From Camarhynchus parvulus (Eukaryota > Chordata > Aves > Passeriformes > Thraupidae), in contig NC_044591.1 of assembly GCF_901933205.1 (NCBI RefSeq), positions 1,957,501-2,021,500 of the forward strand: a stretch of DNA of 64,000 nucleotides, in the 5' to 3' direction. The position numbers and the translations under genes were made by a program. The notes beneath the pieces are model-generated. The model saw nothing but the letters and a program-made list of their open reading frames with translations, made no database searches and was not told where the DNA came from. This document shows positions 23,740-36,456 of the stretch, one piece after another; the first letter of the stretch is position 1, and every line of letters begins with the position of its first letter.

Positions 23740-23792
23740 GATCCATGGGGGCCCCTTCAGCTCAGGATATTCCATGAATCTGTGATTCCATA
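23740..23792 (+). mobile_element. short CR1 3' tail
   Basis: GGGGCCCCTTCAGCTCAGGA, then TATTCCATGAATCTGTGATTC, matches the tail of the 12650 subfamily. Confidence 0.7.
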
Positions 23793-25199
23793 AATGGGTG
23801 CTCACACCTGACTCTTCTCCTGCAAGCTCAGTACCCCAGAATTCCTTCAGAGACCCTCTGGCATTCAATAATATTTACCAATGGATCATATAGAAGGTGT
23901 TTAATGATTAATGGAACTTGGAAAAATATCATATACCCTGAGAAGTTTTACACTTTCTCTATTCCCATGCCAGCAAGTGAAGATTTGCAGAGTGACGTAA
24001 TTTTATGAAACCAACTGATAAAACTGGAAAAAAGAAGATAAATGCTTTGGAAATTCACCATCTTCTTTGAGTCTTAACCAGAAACTGCAAATTTCTTGCC
24101 AAGTTCTGGCTTAAAATAGCTGTGCTGGGTTTCACTTAATTTTTAAATCAGTTTGGAATCAAAGGATGGTTGGTGAAAATGTGGAATGTGATAATTATTG
24201 TGGAGTCAAAGATATTGCTGGAGCCAGGAGCAAATAGTGGGAATCCAGAGTTGGTCTCTGAATTAGCTGCAGGTTGACCTTGGGGATCCATTGCCCATCA
24301 GCAGCTCTAGCCCACACCTCCTTTCACTTCCATCCCAAGGGAATTGTCTGTGCTCTGAAAGGAGCATCTCTGCTGCATCTGTCCTGGGCTCCAGAAGATT
24401 TTCTGGAGCTTGGAGAAGCTCTGGGAGTGCTACAGGATGCTTCACTGCCTGTGAACCCATGAACAAACTCCCTTTCCACGCATTAATTATAGGTTTTGCA
24501 GAAGAAAGTCTACAGAAAGGCAGAAGCAGATGGGAAGAGATATTTAGACATTTTAATGATCTCTTCCTGTGCCTAATGGAAGGGGGTTAAATGTTGAATT
24601 CCATAACTCTTCAAACCCTTTGGGTAAGCACTGACCGAGGCAGTTACAAGTTGCTGCATTAACTGTGAAATTGTCCAGTCCCTGCTGGAAAGCCCTGACT
24701 TTGCCAGGGCTGGAAATTCCCAGGGAGATGCTCCTTTGGTTGAAACACCTCTGGACAATGACACCCATGACCAGGCAGGTTTTTATCTGTGGGTTCCACA
24801 CAGAGCTCAGTCACTCAGATGGATGTGAGGGTACAGATGGGCAGTTAGATTAATAAAGCAAATACAATTTAAAGCCGTTAAAAATTAACAGTGCTGTGCT
24901 CAGGATGTCCCAGACATTCCCTGTGTGTGTCCCTGCTGTCTAAGGAATATTTGCACATCTCTTTCCTTATGGCACTGTCTGAAGTTTAGGGACTGGGTAT
25001 GATGGAGTTTGCTTTGCTGCAGCAGCCCCTGAGCTCATAAACTCCTAGACTGGGATATCTCTGATCAAAGCCCTTTGGCTTAAATCAGCTTCCATCAGCC
25101 TTTTTGTTTCCCTTCTGCAGTTTATAAACATGGAAACACATCCCAAAATCCTTGGTTTGCAAGTGCTGCTCTGCTGTGATCACCACATTTTTATCCTAT
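23793..25199. other. no gene or named repeat seen
   Basis: Single-copy-looking sequence with only short scattered frames. Confidence 0.4.
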
Positions 25200-25635
25200 G
25201 GACTGTAGATACAAGGCCTGTGAGGAACCACTGAGGGAGCTGGGGGTGTTCAGCCTGGAGAAAAGGAGACTCAGAGGTGACCTTATCACTCTGCACAGCT
25301 CCCTGAAAGGTGGCTGTGCTCAGGTGGGGTTGGTCTCTTTCTCCCGGCAGTACTGACAGAACCAGAGCACTCAGCCTCAAGCTGCACCAAGGAAAATGTA
25401 GGTTGGATATTAGGAGAAAGTTTCTAATGGAAAGGGTGATAAAGTTCTGGAATGACTGCCTGGGGAGGTGGTGCAGTCACCATCCCTGGGTGTGTTTAAC
25501 AAAGCCTGGATGTGGCACTGGGTGCCAGGGTTGAATTGAGGTGTTGGGGCTGGGTTGGACTCGATGGTCTTGAAGGTCTCTTCCAACCTGGGGATTCTGT
25601 GAATTCTGTAATTCTGTGAATTCTGTGATTGGATG
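25200..25635 (+). mobile_element. CR1 LINE 3' fragment, about 435 bp
   Basis: GGGGTGTTCAGCCTGGAGAA through GGTTGGATATTAGGAGAAAG and TGGACTCGATGGTCTTGAAG to a tail of five ATTCTGTGA-type terminal repeats. Confidence 0.93.
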
Positions 25636-25854
25636 TGTATTCCCTGTTTGGAAAACAATGAAATAGACACCAAGCCAAGGATGTCCTGGGGATGCAGAGT
25701 CATCCCTGGAGAATAGCCTGGCTAAGCAGGACCTGCCTTTAGCTTGCTGGATCAGGCACTGTTTCATCAGCCTGAAGCAGGAGATGGAACTGAGGCATCA
25801 GGTCCTACAGGAGCATCACAGAGCTAAGGAAGGACCAGGAAAAGAGGTGTCAAT

Positions 25855-25908
25855 GACTTTTGGAGTCATCAAATTGTTTGGGTTGGAAGGGATCTTAAAG
25901 ATCAGCAG
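25855..25908 (-). mobile_element. short CR1 3' end
   Basis: AAATTGTTTGGGTTGGAAGG followed by GATCTTAAAGATCAGCAGG. Confidence 0.8.
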
Positions 25909-25967
25909 GTGGGGTTTGCTCAGTGCTGCATTGGCCAGAAAGGCAGAAGCAAGAAGGGGTTTGTGCT

Positions 25968-26105
25968 TGGCAGTGTCCAAGGCCAGGCTGGACAGGGCTT
26001 GGAGCAGCCTGGGACGGTGGAAGGTGTCCCTGCCATGGCAGGGTGGCACTGGCTGAGCTTTAAGGTCTCTCCCGTCCCAAACCACTTTATAATTCTCTGA
26101 TATGA
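25968..26105 (+). mobile_element. CR1 LINE 3' fragment
   Basis: GGCAGTGTCCAAGGCCAGGC through TGGAAGGTGTCCCTGCCATGG to CCCAAACCACTTTATAATTC. Confidence 0.9.
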
Positions 26106-27354
26106 TTCTACAGCACAAGTGTGAAATTTCATCTCAGCAACAAATTTCTCACAGTGCCTGAGCAAGAGCTGGAGGAACTGCCTGGGAACAAACACTTATT
26201 TCTGTTTAATAGCTTTGCAAACCTTCCTCCTCATCAGGGCAGGCTGGGAGATGCCAGGCTGGGAACCTGGAGGTGAGAGCCCAAAAAATCACTGTGCTCT
26301 CAGTGCAGATTGATTCAAATGTGAGAAATCCACTCATTTGTAAGAAATTCACTCATTTTCTTAAAGACATGGCAGTCACTATGCCAGTGACTGGCATGCT
26401 GTTACCATGGGTTTGGGGTAAAGAAAAAACCACAAAATTCCCAGCATATTTTACTTTCTTTGTCTTGCTGAGTGGCTCACACGTTTGGACTGGACTCGGT
26501 GCACAGCTGAGCATTAGTTTGTGTTCAAAAGTAACAAAACCTAACAAACTCCTTGAGCCCAAGAAGCACAAATAAATTATTTAAGTATTAGAACCCCTTT
26601 GAAGAGAGACTGAGGAGCACATTGCCTGTTTTTTTGATGGTGGTTTTGTGGGACTATTTATTTATTTTAAGAAAAGGGCAGAAATGAACATTCAAATTCC
26701 CTTCTGTGACTCTGGGTTTACTGATGTAAAAATCCACCTCTCCCAGGAGATGGCAGAAGAGCCCCGACAATGGCCAAGGACAGGCACTGCTGGATGATGG
26801 ATGTTTAAACACTGGGAAAAATCTGGGAGCTGTTGAGCTCTGATCCAAATGATCAAAATCTTACAGATTTATAGCCAAGGCCTTCCCTGCTGTCTGTAAA
26901 TTCTCCTGCTCTGCACACAGTGATGTGTCAGGGCTGGGTTTCGTGTCACATGTCCCTGTGGCTGAAGCAAAGGGAAAAATCATCTGGGAGCAGAGGAGGG
27001 TGGAAAGGGCTGCAATAACTGTCGGGGAGATGTTGGGCAGGAGTGATGGGGTGGCAGTGTCAGGTTTGAGGTTAGGACTGGGACTGGAGGACTGAATTCC
27101 TCAAAATGAGATCACCATGATCACATTTTATAAGTCTGCGGGTGGGAGAGGGTGGAAACTGGGATGGAAGGAGCCACAAAGCTCCTGCACCTGGCTGTGT
27201 GTGGAGTGGGGCTGTGGAGCAGAGCACAGGGATTTCAGGCAGCAGCACTGGCAGAGTGTTGGACTGGCTGAGAGCGAGCTGGAGCTGCTCCAGCTCAGGA
27301 CTGACCCCTGGAATGTGTCGTGGAGGTACCTGGCAGCCATCAGGCTGCCTGCTC
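26106..27354. other. no gene or named repeat seen
   Basis: Single-copy-looking sequence. Frames at 27072-27356 are short and overlap on both strands. Confidence 0.4.
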
Positions 27355-27600
27355 ATGGAGTGCCTGAATGGTCTGGGTTGGAAGGAACCTTAAAGCTCAC
27401 CCAGTGCCACCCCTGCCATGGGCAGGGACACCTTCCACTGTCCCAGGCTGCTCCAGGCCCTGTCCATCTGGCCTTGGGCACTGCCAGGGATCCAGGGGCA
27501 GCCACAGCTGCTCTGGGCACCCTGTGCCAGGGCCTGCCCACCCTCACAGGGAAGAATCCATTCCCCAAATCCCATCTAACCCTGCCCTCTCTCATCCACC
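27355..27600 (-). mobile_element. CR1 LINE 3' fragment
   Basis: GAATGGTCTGGGTTGGAAGG, ACACCTTCCACTGTCCCAGG, CCAGGGATCCAGGGGCAGCC and ACCCTCACAGGGAAGAATCC, in the minus orientation. Confidence 0.92.
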
Positions 27601-30600
27601 AAGGAACTGTGGCAGAGCATCGTGCCCAGCCTGTGGGGCTGTGACATGGCCAACAACCCAAAGGTGTTTTATATGGCCAACACCAAGGGCAGGGACATCC
27701 CCCTTTTCTGGGGTGTTTTTCTGCAGCTTTTCTGCTGCAAGAGACTCATTCAACTCCCTCTGTGTCCTCAGCCAGCTGTCCCCCCTCCTGCTCACACACA
27801 CTCTGCAACTTCAAGGCTGTTTCCCAGCAAGTTGCTCCTGATCTACCAGCCTGAGCAGTCTTTAGCTCCATGAATATTTAACTACTTCATAGGAAGCTGA
27901 ATAACTTTAAGAGGCAGGAGAGGAAAAGGCTTGTGGTAAGAGGCCTTAGATCTGCTGTTCAAGGGGTTTGTGCAGTGGAGCAAAGACTGAATCTGAACAA
28001 CTTAATTGTCTTCTGCAGTTTCCAAAGTGAGCTCGGACTGATATTACAGATCTTACAGATATTTCACACACCCCCAACAAAAATAAGGAACCTACACACC
28101 AAGGGCATGTTTTAGACAAGTGCAGAGTTCAGCAGGCACCAGTGACCTTAACCCTGCCCTCCCCTGGGGCTGTGATGGAGGAAGAGCCAACCCAACCTTC
28201 TTTATCCCACACTATAAAACCTGCACGCCCAGGAGTTGCTCTGTGGTTTCTTTGTTTAAAGAAGTCAAGGTTTAACCAGGTTACCTTATCTGCTGTATTA
28301 TTTTAAAAAAAATGTTTCTTTTGTTTTATCCCTGAGGTCTTTGCATACCTTCCTCTGCTTGGAGCCTAAATTTAACGAATTCAAGAGTTTTCCATAACAT
28401 CAGAGGCAAAAGGCACATACTGAATGATACAAAAATATTTCTTTTCTTTCAAGGTATATAAACAGCTGCCCTTTCATTTTAACAAAGACCTTCCATCTCA
28501 TTTGTCATAGAGAAGTATAACACCACTGCAAATAAAGATCATGTGTGGAAAAAAATCTCACTTGCCAGATCAAGAATCTAAACTATGTAACTGTTTCCAA
28601 GATTACCGTGGAAACCAAATTACTACTAAAAGGACATTAATCTGTCTCTGACCCTGAAATGCTGTAGTGAAGGATTTTTGTTGTTACCCATTAGCTCTGC
28701 CTAGGAATTTCTTCAAGCATTTAGGAATTCAACATTAATTGCCTGTGAGGGTGAATAAGCCATGAAGTTACCTCCACAAACCCTTTCCCAGATCAAAGCA
28801 ACATCCAAAACTAAGAGAAGAAAGAGATTTCTGGTATTTTCAAGCTGCAATTTGCGTGATTCAGGTGCAATTGAGTGTGGCTTTTGCATTGGAATATTTC
28901 TTCCAGAACATGATTAGCATCCACAGGCACCATGAATTTAACAGAATTTAACAACAACTGGATCAATCTCTGCTAAAAATGTTCTTAAGTGTAAAGAAAT
29001 TTAAAATACAATTGTGTTCATCTGGCTCAGCATCCCTACTGAGAAACAATCAACCAAAGACCTCGGTGAAGAGAATCTTTGAGTGGGGAACAAAGACAAC
29101 TGAAATATAAACTGCTTAATATATAAAAAATAATAGTTTTCTCTTAGAAGTGAAAAACCCCTTTCTGTATGTGCTTATAGACCCTTTTAAAACATGTTTT
29201 GATTAATTTTTGCTATTTTTTCCTGGCTGCTGTCCCTGTTAGGGGAGACTTTCACTGGAAACAGTTCAGCGGGGAGCAGAAAGTGGTGTTCAGAAACCAG
29301 AATCGAAGTATTTTGTCAAATTTTTCTCCTGTGAGCCCATCTCTGTCTCTTGCTGTCACCAGTCACTTGGATTTTCTGCTTAGAAAAATAAGTTTCTAGA
29401 TTTAATTTGGAGACTTTTTTTAAGCTTAAAATTCTTCCAATTTTCTTGGAGTAAGAGGTCAAAGCTGTGTGCAGTGGGGGGATGTGCCACGGGATTTTTC
29501 GAGGCTTCATGTAATTGCTCTGGTGTGGAAGAGCATCCTCCCTTCAGGAGGAGATAAAGTGTGCTCTGGGAGGAGTCTGAGCTCAGCTGATGGTGCTGTG
29601 GAAGGGGAATATGTGGAACAAAGGTCAGAAAAAAGGTCTGACAGGACAATTGGCAGGAACTGGTTCTCTCTTCAGCAGGAATCAGCCTCTGCTGGAGCTG
29701 AGGTTAATGACCTTCTCCCCCAGCAGGAACCTGGGGTACAGCGGGTCTGGCATCTGAGGGAAACACCTGGACAAGCAGCTCATTTATCTCACTGTGTTAA
29801 CCCCCCTCCTTTTGTCACAATGCAGAATCCTTAATTCCAGTGTCACTCTTTGTTTTGTTGTTTGTTTCTTGGAATGACTAAAGTCCCAATTCACTTGGAA
29901 TCTGTTATTGTGAAAAACCCATGGAGTGAAAATTGTCCCAGTGCCTGTGTGTCTGGGTGTGTGTGCACACCAGGTTAGCCATAGTGGTCCCACTCTGGAT
30001 ATAAACTGTTCTTCAAGTGATCAAAATCCTAGGAAATTTATACTTATCATCATCACTACCATGAAAGTGATTTTCAGGAATTTCATACTTGATTTGATGG
30101 AGTAAATAAATTTATATTTGGGGATTCAAAACATAAATGCACCTGTATAAACACATGCCATGTGGTTCACTGGATAGTTTTGGTTACCCATTGATTATTC
30201 ATTGGTTATTGAAGGAATTATTATTTTTATTGGGCGATTCTCAAATAAATGAAAAAATGTCACGAAGAATGTGAGCTTGTTTTGTACCATACCCAGGAGT
30301 ACAATTATAGGTGTTTGTCACAGGTGGAGTGGTTGTGGGTGGATCAGCAGGAAGAAATTGATGTGAAAACTCTCAAACTGTCCAGGACAAAATGAGATCC
30401 AACCCCCTGTGCAATGCAGTGCAACTGAAAATGGGGTAAGAAAAAATAATTTCAGCTTCCTGAAACAGCAGAGAGGAGCTCCAGACTCACATCATGGGCA
30501 GACATGTGAAAACAGAATTATTTGTTCTACCTGTCCCACTAATGTTGAAAATTACTTTGTTAAAGGGAAAAACTAATCTATATTTAATTTTCAGTGGGAC

Positions 30601-31047
30601 CACTTAAAATGAAACGGTGTTGAAAACATGACATTTTGTTCTTGCTCTGTCTTTGGGAAAATGAGATTTTTAGCTCCACTGTGGATTTTTTGAAAATCAA
30701 AATCATGCAAAACACAAGCAGTGCCTCTTTATGCCGTTATGGAATTATGCGTCTGCTTTTTACTGACCTTTGCCAAAAGCATCCTGGCACCTGCTGGAAG
30801 CAAAACAAATGAACAGAAACCTTTCTGCACTTCGTGGTCACTCCTCATCAAGGAAGGGAACATCACAAAACCATCTCCAGGTGTGTCCTGCAGGAGCTCT
30901 GGAATAACGACCCACCCAACTCAAAGGGCAGATGGGCCCTCCCATGATCTGGGTTCTGGAATCCTTTCCTCATGGATCTCACTCATCCTCTTCAACAGTC
31001 ATGTGCTGCCAAAAAAGACCTTGGCCTGCACATGTGCAGCCTAAATA
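27601..31047. other. long repeat-poor, AT-rich stretch without a gene
   Basis: About 3.4 kb with no CR1, LTR or tandem repeat that I can see and no convincing exon, the longest such interval in the window. Conserved non-coding elements could lie here, but nothing in a single sequence can show that. Confidence 0.45.
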
Positions 31048-31560
31048 GAATCAAGGAATCACTGAGGTTGGAAAAGACCTCCAAGATCATCAGGTGCAGT
31101 CATTGGCTCAGCAGTACCAGGTCCACCCTTAACCCCTGTCCCCAGGTGCCACACCCAGATGTTTTTGAGCCCTTTCAGGGATGGTGACACCACCACTGCC
31201 CTGGGCAGCCTGTGCCAGTGCCTGCCCAATCCTTTCTGTGGAGAAGCTTTGGAGAAGCTGATGTCCACCCTGAGCCTGCCCTGGCCCAGCCTGAGGCCGT
31301 TCCCTCTCCTCCTGTCCCTGTTCCCTGGAGCAGAGCCCGACCCCCCCGGCTGTCCCCTCCTGGCAGGAGCTGTGCAGAGCCACAAGGGCCCCCTGAGCCT
31401 CCTTTTCTCCAGGCTGAGCCCCTTCCCAGCTCCCCCAGCCTCTCCTGGGGCTCCAGTCCCTTCCCCAGCTCCGTTCCCTTCCCTGGACATTCTCCATGTC
31501 TTTCTTGTCCTGAGGACCCTAAAACTGCTCCAGGATTTGAGGTGCAGCTGCATCCCAGCT
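31048..31560 (-). mobile_element. CR1 LINE 3' fragment, about 510 bp
   Basis: GAATCAAGGAATCACTGAGG through CAGGGATGGTGACACCACCAC, TGAGCCTGCCCTGGCCCAGC and CCAGGATTTGAGGTGCAGC. It is the same long subfamily as 45006-45740. Confidence 0.92.
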
Positions 31561-31789
31561 CTCTGGTGGAAAGCTGCCCAGTCTCAGCTGCTGATCCCTT
31601 GCAGACCCTGGACAACACAGACTTGGAGTTGCTGCTCCTTTTTAGACCCCTGAGTGCTCTGGGAGCCTCCAGCCAGCCATTCATGGAGCAAGAGGATGTG
31701 GAGAGGTGAGATGCTGACTCTGCATCACTGCCCAGCCCACCCTGACTCCAGATCTGTGTCTTTGTGGGCAGCAGAGGATCCTCACTTGG

Positions 31790-32052
31790 AAATCCAGAGG
31801 ACAAAGCCTTAAAGCTGCAGCAGGGGAGGTTTAGGCTGGGCATTAGGGAGAAGTTCTTCACAGAAAGAGTGACTGGGCACTGGAAGGGGCTGCCCAGCGA
31901 GGTGGTGGAGCCACTGTCCCCAGAGGGGTTTAAAGTGAGCCTGGATGTGGCACTTGGTGCCATTGTCTGGTTGATATGATTGTGTTGGGTCGTAAGTTGG
32001 ACTGAATGACCTCAGAGGTCTTTTCCATCCTAATTGATTCTGGGATTCTGAG
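31790..32052 (+). mobile_element. CR1 LINE 3' fragment
   Basis: GGTTTAGGCTGGGCATTAGG, GGGCTGCCCAGCGAGGTGG and TGACCTCAGAGGTCTTTTCC. It lies back to back with the preceding minus-strand copy. Confidence 0.92.
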
Positions 32053-33999
32053 GTGCTCTGCTCACTGGCTTAGCCCTCACACAGACCAGCTCCTCCTTGG
32101 CCTAGCTGTTGGGGGCAGGGGGTGAGTTGAGGAATTCTGGGTCCCGTTTTTACAAAGGTAACCAGAATATTGGATCCAACTGAGCCCCTTCCAGAAGGCA
32201 GAACCTGGCACTGCCTTTGTCCCACGTGTCTGTGAGTCACTCACAATGGGATCAGCAGGTTTGCAAAACAAATATGTGGAAAATCAAGGGGCACCATCAG
32301 CCCCTTTTAGCACGTGTGACTCTTGACTGCAAATGAAGATGACACCTGGTTTGGGGGTTTGTCTTCTCCACCCTCTCCTTTCCCCCTCCTCCAGGTGATG
32401 GGCACTGCCAATTCTATTACTCCCAATGGAGATTTATTCCAGAATAGCTCATCAGTGCTCACTGCTGACCATGCCCTCCATGTCTTTGTCTTGGCAAGAC
32501 CATCCAGGCTGGGAAAAACAAACCAGGACCTGCTTATCATCAAGGCTGTGGTTTTATTTTTCTATTAAAATTCCTAACTGAGATTTCACCTGTGCTTCTG
32601 TCTACTGAGATAATGAATATCATTATGTCTCCTCACCAGGTCCCTGAGATGACCTCCTGAAAGACAAAGACCTTGTATAAAAAAAAATAATTTAACAGGC
32701 CAACAAATATTGGAGATGTAGCTGTTTTCATTCTTTTTATTTCACTAAAGGTAGAAAATTGAAGGGAAATTGGGAAGAGCATCCCAGGGAGCCTTGGCTT
32801 AGGCCTGTGGTGGGGCTTGTGGAAAATTGTTCCAGGTGAGAATCTTTTTATTTACATCTCTGTGGTGGGGTCGTTTAAGCATGGGGCTATGAAAGAGTAG
32901 AAAGAGGAGACGAAAAGTGCATTTTTTGTTTTGAAGAAGGGTGGCATAAAATGGAGATAGGAAAGGGAAGTTGAATTTTTTTGTGAAGAAGGGTGACAAA
33001 AGATGGAGATGGGAAGGGAAAGCAGCCATTCCAGGCTCAGGCTTCAAGCACCTGCTTCCACAACTTCTCCCGGGGCCATGAGCCTTTCTGAAAGGGGAAT
33101 CTTCAATAATTAAAATCTGAAATCTGCTCACTGAGAGAAAGAATGAGCAGCTCTTACAAAAGATTGTATTAAAGCAGAGTTCAGGCTGAAGGAAAAGACC
33201 AGTTGGGGAGGGTTAAAAACCACCACAGGGATATTGTTGTGTGTGATAAAGTCAAGAAATTCCAAGGGAATACTACACATCAAAATAATCCACTCATAGT
33301 TAGGGAGGAAAAGATGTTCAAGCTCTTCAGATTGCCCTAAATCGTACCAAAAGTGATGAGAAGTGTTTTTGTGGCTCTGCTGCCAACTTGTGCTATCTTT
33401 AAAAACAAACCCACATGTTCTGCAATATTTTGAGCCTAAAAAAGTAACTCAGCTGTGAAAAAAGCCAGATCTGGCTGTGTGGATTGCGTACTTCCCACTT
33501 ATCCATATTTGAATGTCTTTCAAGTGTAACCTTAACTGAATAATTTGAGTTTATTGTGCTTGTTTTGAGAAAATTATCTCATCACAGAGCAATCACAACA
33601 TCCTTGTAAAGCTGATTGGAGAAAGCCATGTTCAGAGAGGAGTTAGGAATTGTTCCCTATCAAACCAGGGTGTTGCATCAAGTGTGATTCTTCAGGAATC
33701 TGTGTGAGCCAGCAGGATCCAATATTTCCATTTAACACCTTGTATTGAACAGACTTTGCTGACATTTGCAGATGAAACCAGGCTGTGAGAGAGGATTTGT
33801 ACAGGGAGATGTTTCAGAGGAAGAGTCTGTTCTGGAGCCTGGAGGTGCAGTCCTGTATTTTTAAAGGAATAAATACGAGCAGGTACATGCCAGGTAATCC
33901 AGCAGGAGTTCAGCAGAAGTGGAGCAGCTTTGCAAAAACCTGGGGATTATCATGGATTACATTTTGATGTGGGATGTGAAATTGAGAAAAGAAATGGGC
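32053..33999. other. no gene seen; one local duplication
   Basis: Contains the 51-bp tandem duplication at 32932-33022 and otherwise single-copy-looking sequence. Confidence 0.4.
32932..33022. repeat. two-copy tandem duplication, about 51 bp
   Basis: GAAGAAGGGTGGCATAAAATGG...AGGGAAG is followed by a near copy, GAAGAAGGGTGACAAAAGATGG...AGGGAAAG. Confidence 0.75.
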
Positions 34000-34166
34000 A
34001 GGGACAGGTCCCACTATCCCAGGTTGCCTCCCAGCCCTGTCCAGCCTGGCCTTGGGCACTGCCAGGGACCCAGGGGCAGCCACAGCTGCTCTGGGCACCC
34101 TGTGCCAGGGGCTGCCCACCCTCACAGGGAGGATTTCCTCCCAAAATCCCATCTAACCCCACCCTC
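34000..34166 (-). mobile_element. CR1 LINE fragment lacking its 3' end
   Basis: CAGGTCCCACTATCCCAGG, CCAGGGACCCAGGGGCAGCC and ACCCTCACAGGGAGGATTTCC. The terminal 40-odd bases are missing. Confidence 0.88.
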
Positions 34167-34939
34167 TGGCAGATTTATAGCACAAAAGTTATACAGCTCC
34201 CCAGACTTCATGGCAATTGCTTGCAGGAATATTTGGAGAATTTACTCAAATAGCTCCTATTGAACAGAAAGATTCAGACCTTCGTTCAAAGCACAAAAAA
34301 GCATCTTGTATTCTGGGGACCACTACTTGTGTCCTCAAAATTATAAATAATATTGACCCAGCAGCAGATGGCACTTGCCACAAACCTGAAATGAAAGGAG
34401 GAAGATTCCTGGATTCTCTTCTCTGTGCTCTTTGCTGTTCCCCACAGATCCACCTGAGTACACAGCCCTGCTCCCAGGGTAAGCACAGGGCTTGTACTGG
34501 GGTTGTCTGTGAAAATCCCTGGGATTAACGGGGACAGAGCTCCAAATCCAGCTCCACCCAGTGATTGGTGTCACCTTCTGTCACCCTGTGGGAAGCTGCT
34601 GCTCTGCTAATTCCCAGAGAAATCTGGAGCCACGAATGTTCTGATGTAAATACAGTCCTCAGAGAGACACACATCCCCCTCCCACAAATCCTAATCCCAG
34701 CATCCGAAATTCCTTTACTTAGCCTTCAATGCTCCCTTGTGTCACCCTCCAAGGTGGAATAGCACTCAGCAGTTTTGGGCTTTGAACTTTGATTTTGTTA
34801 TTGTTCCCCCCACCCAAATCCCTGTAAGATATGGCCACCATGATCTGCTTCAGGTGCAGAGTCTGCAAAGCTCTTCCTCTGTGAGGGCTGGGTTGAAATT
34901 CTAATTTAATCCTTTGTGAGGCTACATAAGTGAGAGGAA
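34167..34939. other. no gene or named repeat seen
   Basis: Single-copy-looking sequence with short frames only. Confidence 0.4.
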
Positions 34940-35414
34940 TAGCAGATTTGTCTTTACAAACAAGCTGTGGGTCTCCTGGTAGATAAAACTAGCACTGAGA
35001 GATAAAAGAAACAATGGGGAGGATTCCACTGATTGATGAATTGAAAAAGAGATTTGCTTTTACAAATAAACTTTAGGTTTGCTGATAAATGAAACTGGAT
35101 ATTGAAAGATCAAAGAAACAATGGGGAAACCCCTAAATTCCATAAGAATTAAAAATTAAAAGGGAGGGTTATACATTAGAGGGAAATCTTTGGTATCAGG
35201 CGTTTTGGGAAGTCTGTAACTCTCAAGTACCTCAGAAATGGGGAAAGAGAGAAGGGAAATTGGGATAAAAAGGAGGCTGAATCCTCCAAAAATTTGAGAG
35301 AGCCCAGGGGAATGCCCCATGGCCTCTCCCTTTATTCGAATAAAGTAAAAGGACTCCTCTGTCTCCTTTTTGGACGTAAACCTCTGGTGTTTGTAGATTA
35401 ATTTTCCTGACATG
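34940..35414 (+). mobile_element. LTR-like element with internal duplication
   Basis: The right half has GGGATAAAAAGGAG as a TATA-like box (about 35261), AATAAA at about 35338, and an end at TTTTCCTGACA, as in an LTR. The left half holds two near copies of a unit of about 100 bases: GATTTGTCTTTACAAACAAG...AAACAATGGGGA and GATTTGCTTTTACAAATAAA...AAACAATGGGGA. The second would be a U3 duplication if the whole is one LTR. The left boundary is uncertain. Confidence 0.55.
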
Positions 35415-35620
35415 AGGAATGGTGTTCAGGAGAAGCGTTCCTCCCTTTTTGAGGCCAGGAGGAATGTGAGGGACAGGTCCCATGAGGGTTCGTGCCTCTG
35501 TTGTGGTGAGGTACAAAAGACCAGAAAGTGACCTCTGGGGGAAGGGGGGTCACCTGCAGAGCCCTGGGGCTGTCACAGCCTCAGCGCAGAGCAGGGCTGG
35601 GCCACCCCAAAGGAGGAACC

Positions 35621-35702
35621 AGAGGATCACAGAAGGGTTTGGTGAGAAAGGACCTTAAAGATCATCTCATTCCCACCACCTGCCCCCAGGGACATCAGCA
35701 CC
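35621..35702 (-). mobile_element. short CR1 3' end
   Basis: GAAAGGACCTTAAAGATCATC at the minus-strand terminus, abutting another CR1. Confidence 0.8.
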
Positions 35703-35707
35703 TTCCG

Positions 35708-35912
35708 CATGGAACCGCAGAATGTCCCGAGCTGGAAGGGACCCACCAGGACCCTCCAGTGCAGCTCCTGGCCCTGCACAGACACCCCAACAATCCCCCT
35801 GTGCCTGTAGTGCTGCCCAAACCCTCCTGGAGCTCTGGCAGCCTCGGGGCTGTGCCCATCCCTGGGGAGCCTGGGCAGTGCCTGTACCCTCTGGGGGATG
35901 TCTGGGTGGTAT
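35708..35912 (-). mobile_element. CR1 LINE 3' fragment
   Basis: CAGAATGTCCCGAGCTGGAAG, ACACCCCAACAATCCCCCTG and GAGCTCTGGCAGCCTCGGGG. It is the same subfamily as 16083. Confidence 0.92.
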
Positions 35913-35942
35913 CCCCAGATCATCTCTGCCTACCTGCAGCCA

Positions 35943-36450
35943 CTGTCACTGTCATATTTTCTGAAAAATCTCTTTGCCTAGGATTCTTCTCCTGGGAAGC
36001 TGAGAAGCCTCAGAGAAAAATGAAAACAATAATTATCTGATTTGCTTCTCCTGTGTTTTGCTGCTTTGAAATGTGGTTTGGACATTGTTTACCAACTGGT
36101 CATTGTTTTATTGGTTTCATGTGAATTGTTTTGACTTAATGACCAAACACAGCCAGCTGTGTCAAGGCTCTGGAAAGAGTCACAAGTTTTTCATTATTAT
36201 CTTTTAGCCTTCTGTCTGTATCCTTTCTCTATTCTTTAGTATAGTTTTAGTATAGCATTCTATCATATCGTATCATATCATATCGTATCGTATCGATCAT
36301 ATCATATCATATCATATCATATCATATCATATCATATCATATCATATCATATCATATCATATCATATCATCATATCATATCAGCCTTCTAAGAACATGGA
36401 GTCAGATCCATCATTTCCTCCCTTTGATGAGTGACCCTGAAAATACCACA
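35943..36450 (+). mobile_element. solo LTR-like element with 6-bp target duplication and internal (ATCAT)n
   Basis: The same CAGCCA occurs immediately before (35937-35942) and after (36451-36456) the element. It begins CTGTCACTGTCATATTTTCTG and ends CCTGAAAATACCACA. A second copy of the family lies at 55033-55456, also with a 6-bp duplication. The region just before the shared GCCTTCTAAGAACATGGAGTC end has become an ATCAT/ATCGT microsatellite at 36260-36382. Six-base duplications are usual for ERVK-type integrations. No internal retroviral genes are present. Confidence 0.75.
36260..36382. repeat. (ATCAT)n microsatellite inside the LTR
   Basis: About two dozen pentamers. The first few include ATCGT variants and the long middle run is pure. 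Confidence 0.95.
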
Positions 36451-36456
36451 CAGCCA

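Noticed and set aside
31059..31963. Frames of 164 to 262 codons around 31-32 kb
   Set aside because: They coincide with two CR1 fragments lying back to back, and similar peptides recur in other CR1 copies in the window.
36260..36382. CRISPR-like direct repeat array
   Set aside because: It is a pentamer microsatellite without spacers, in a eukaryotic LTR.
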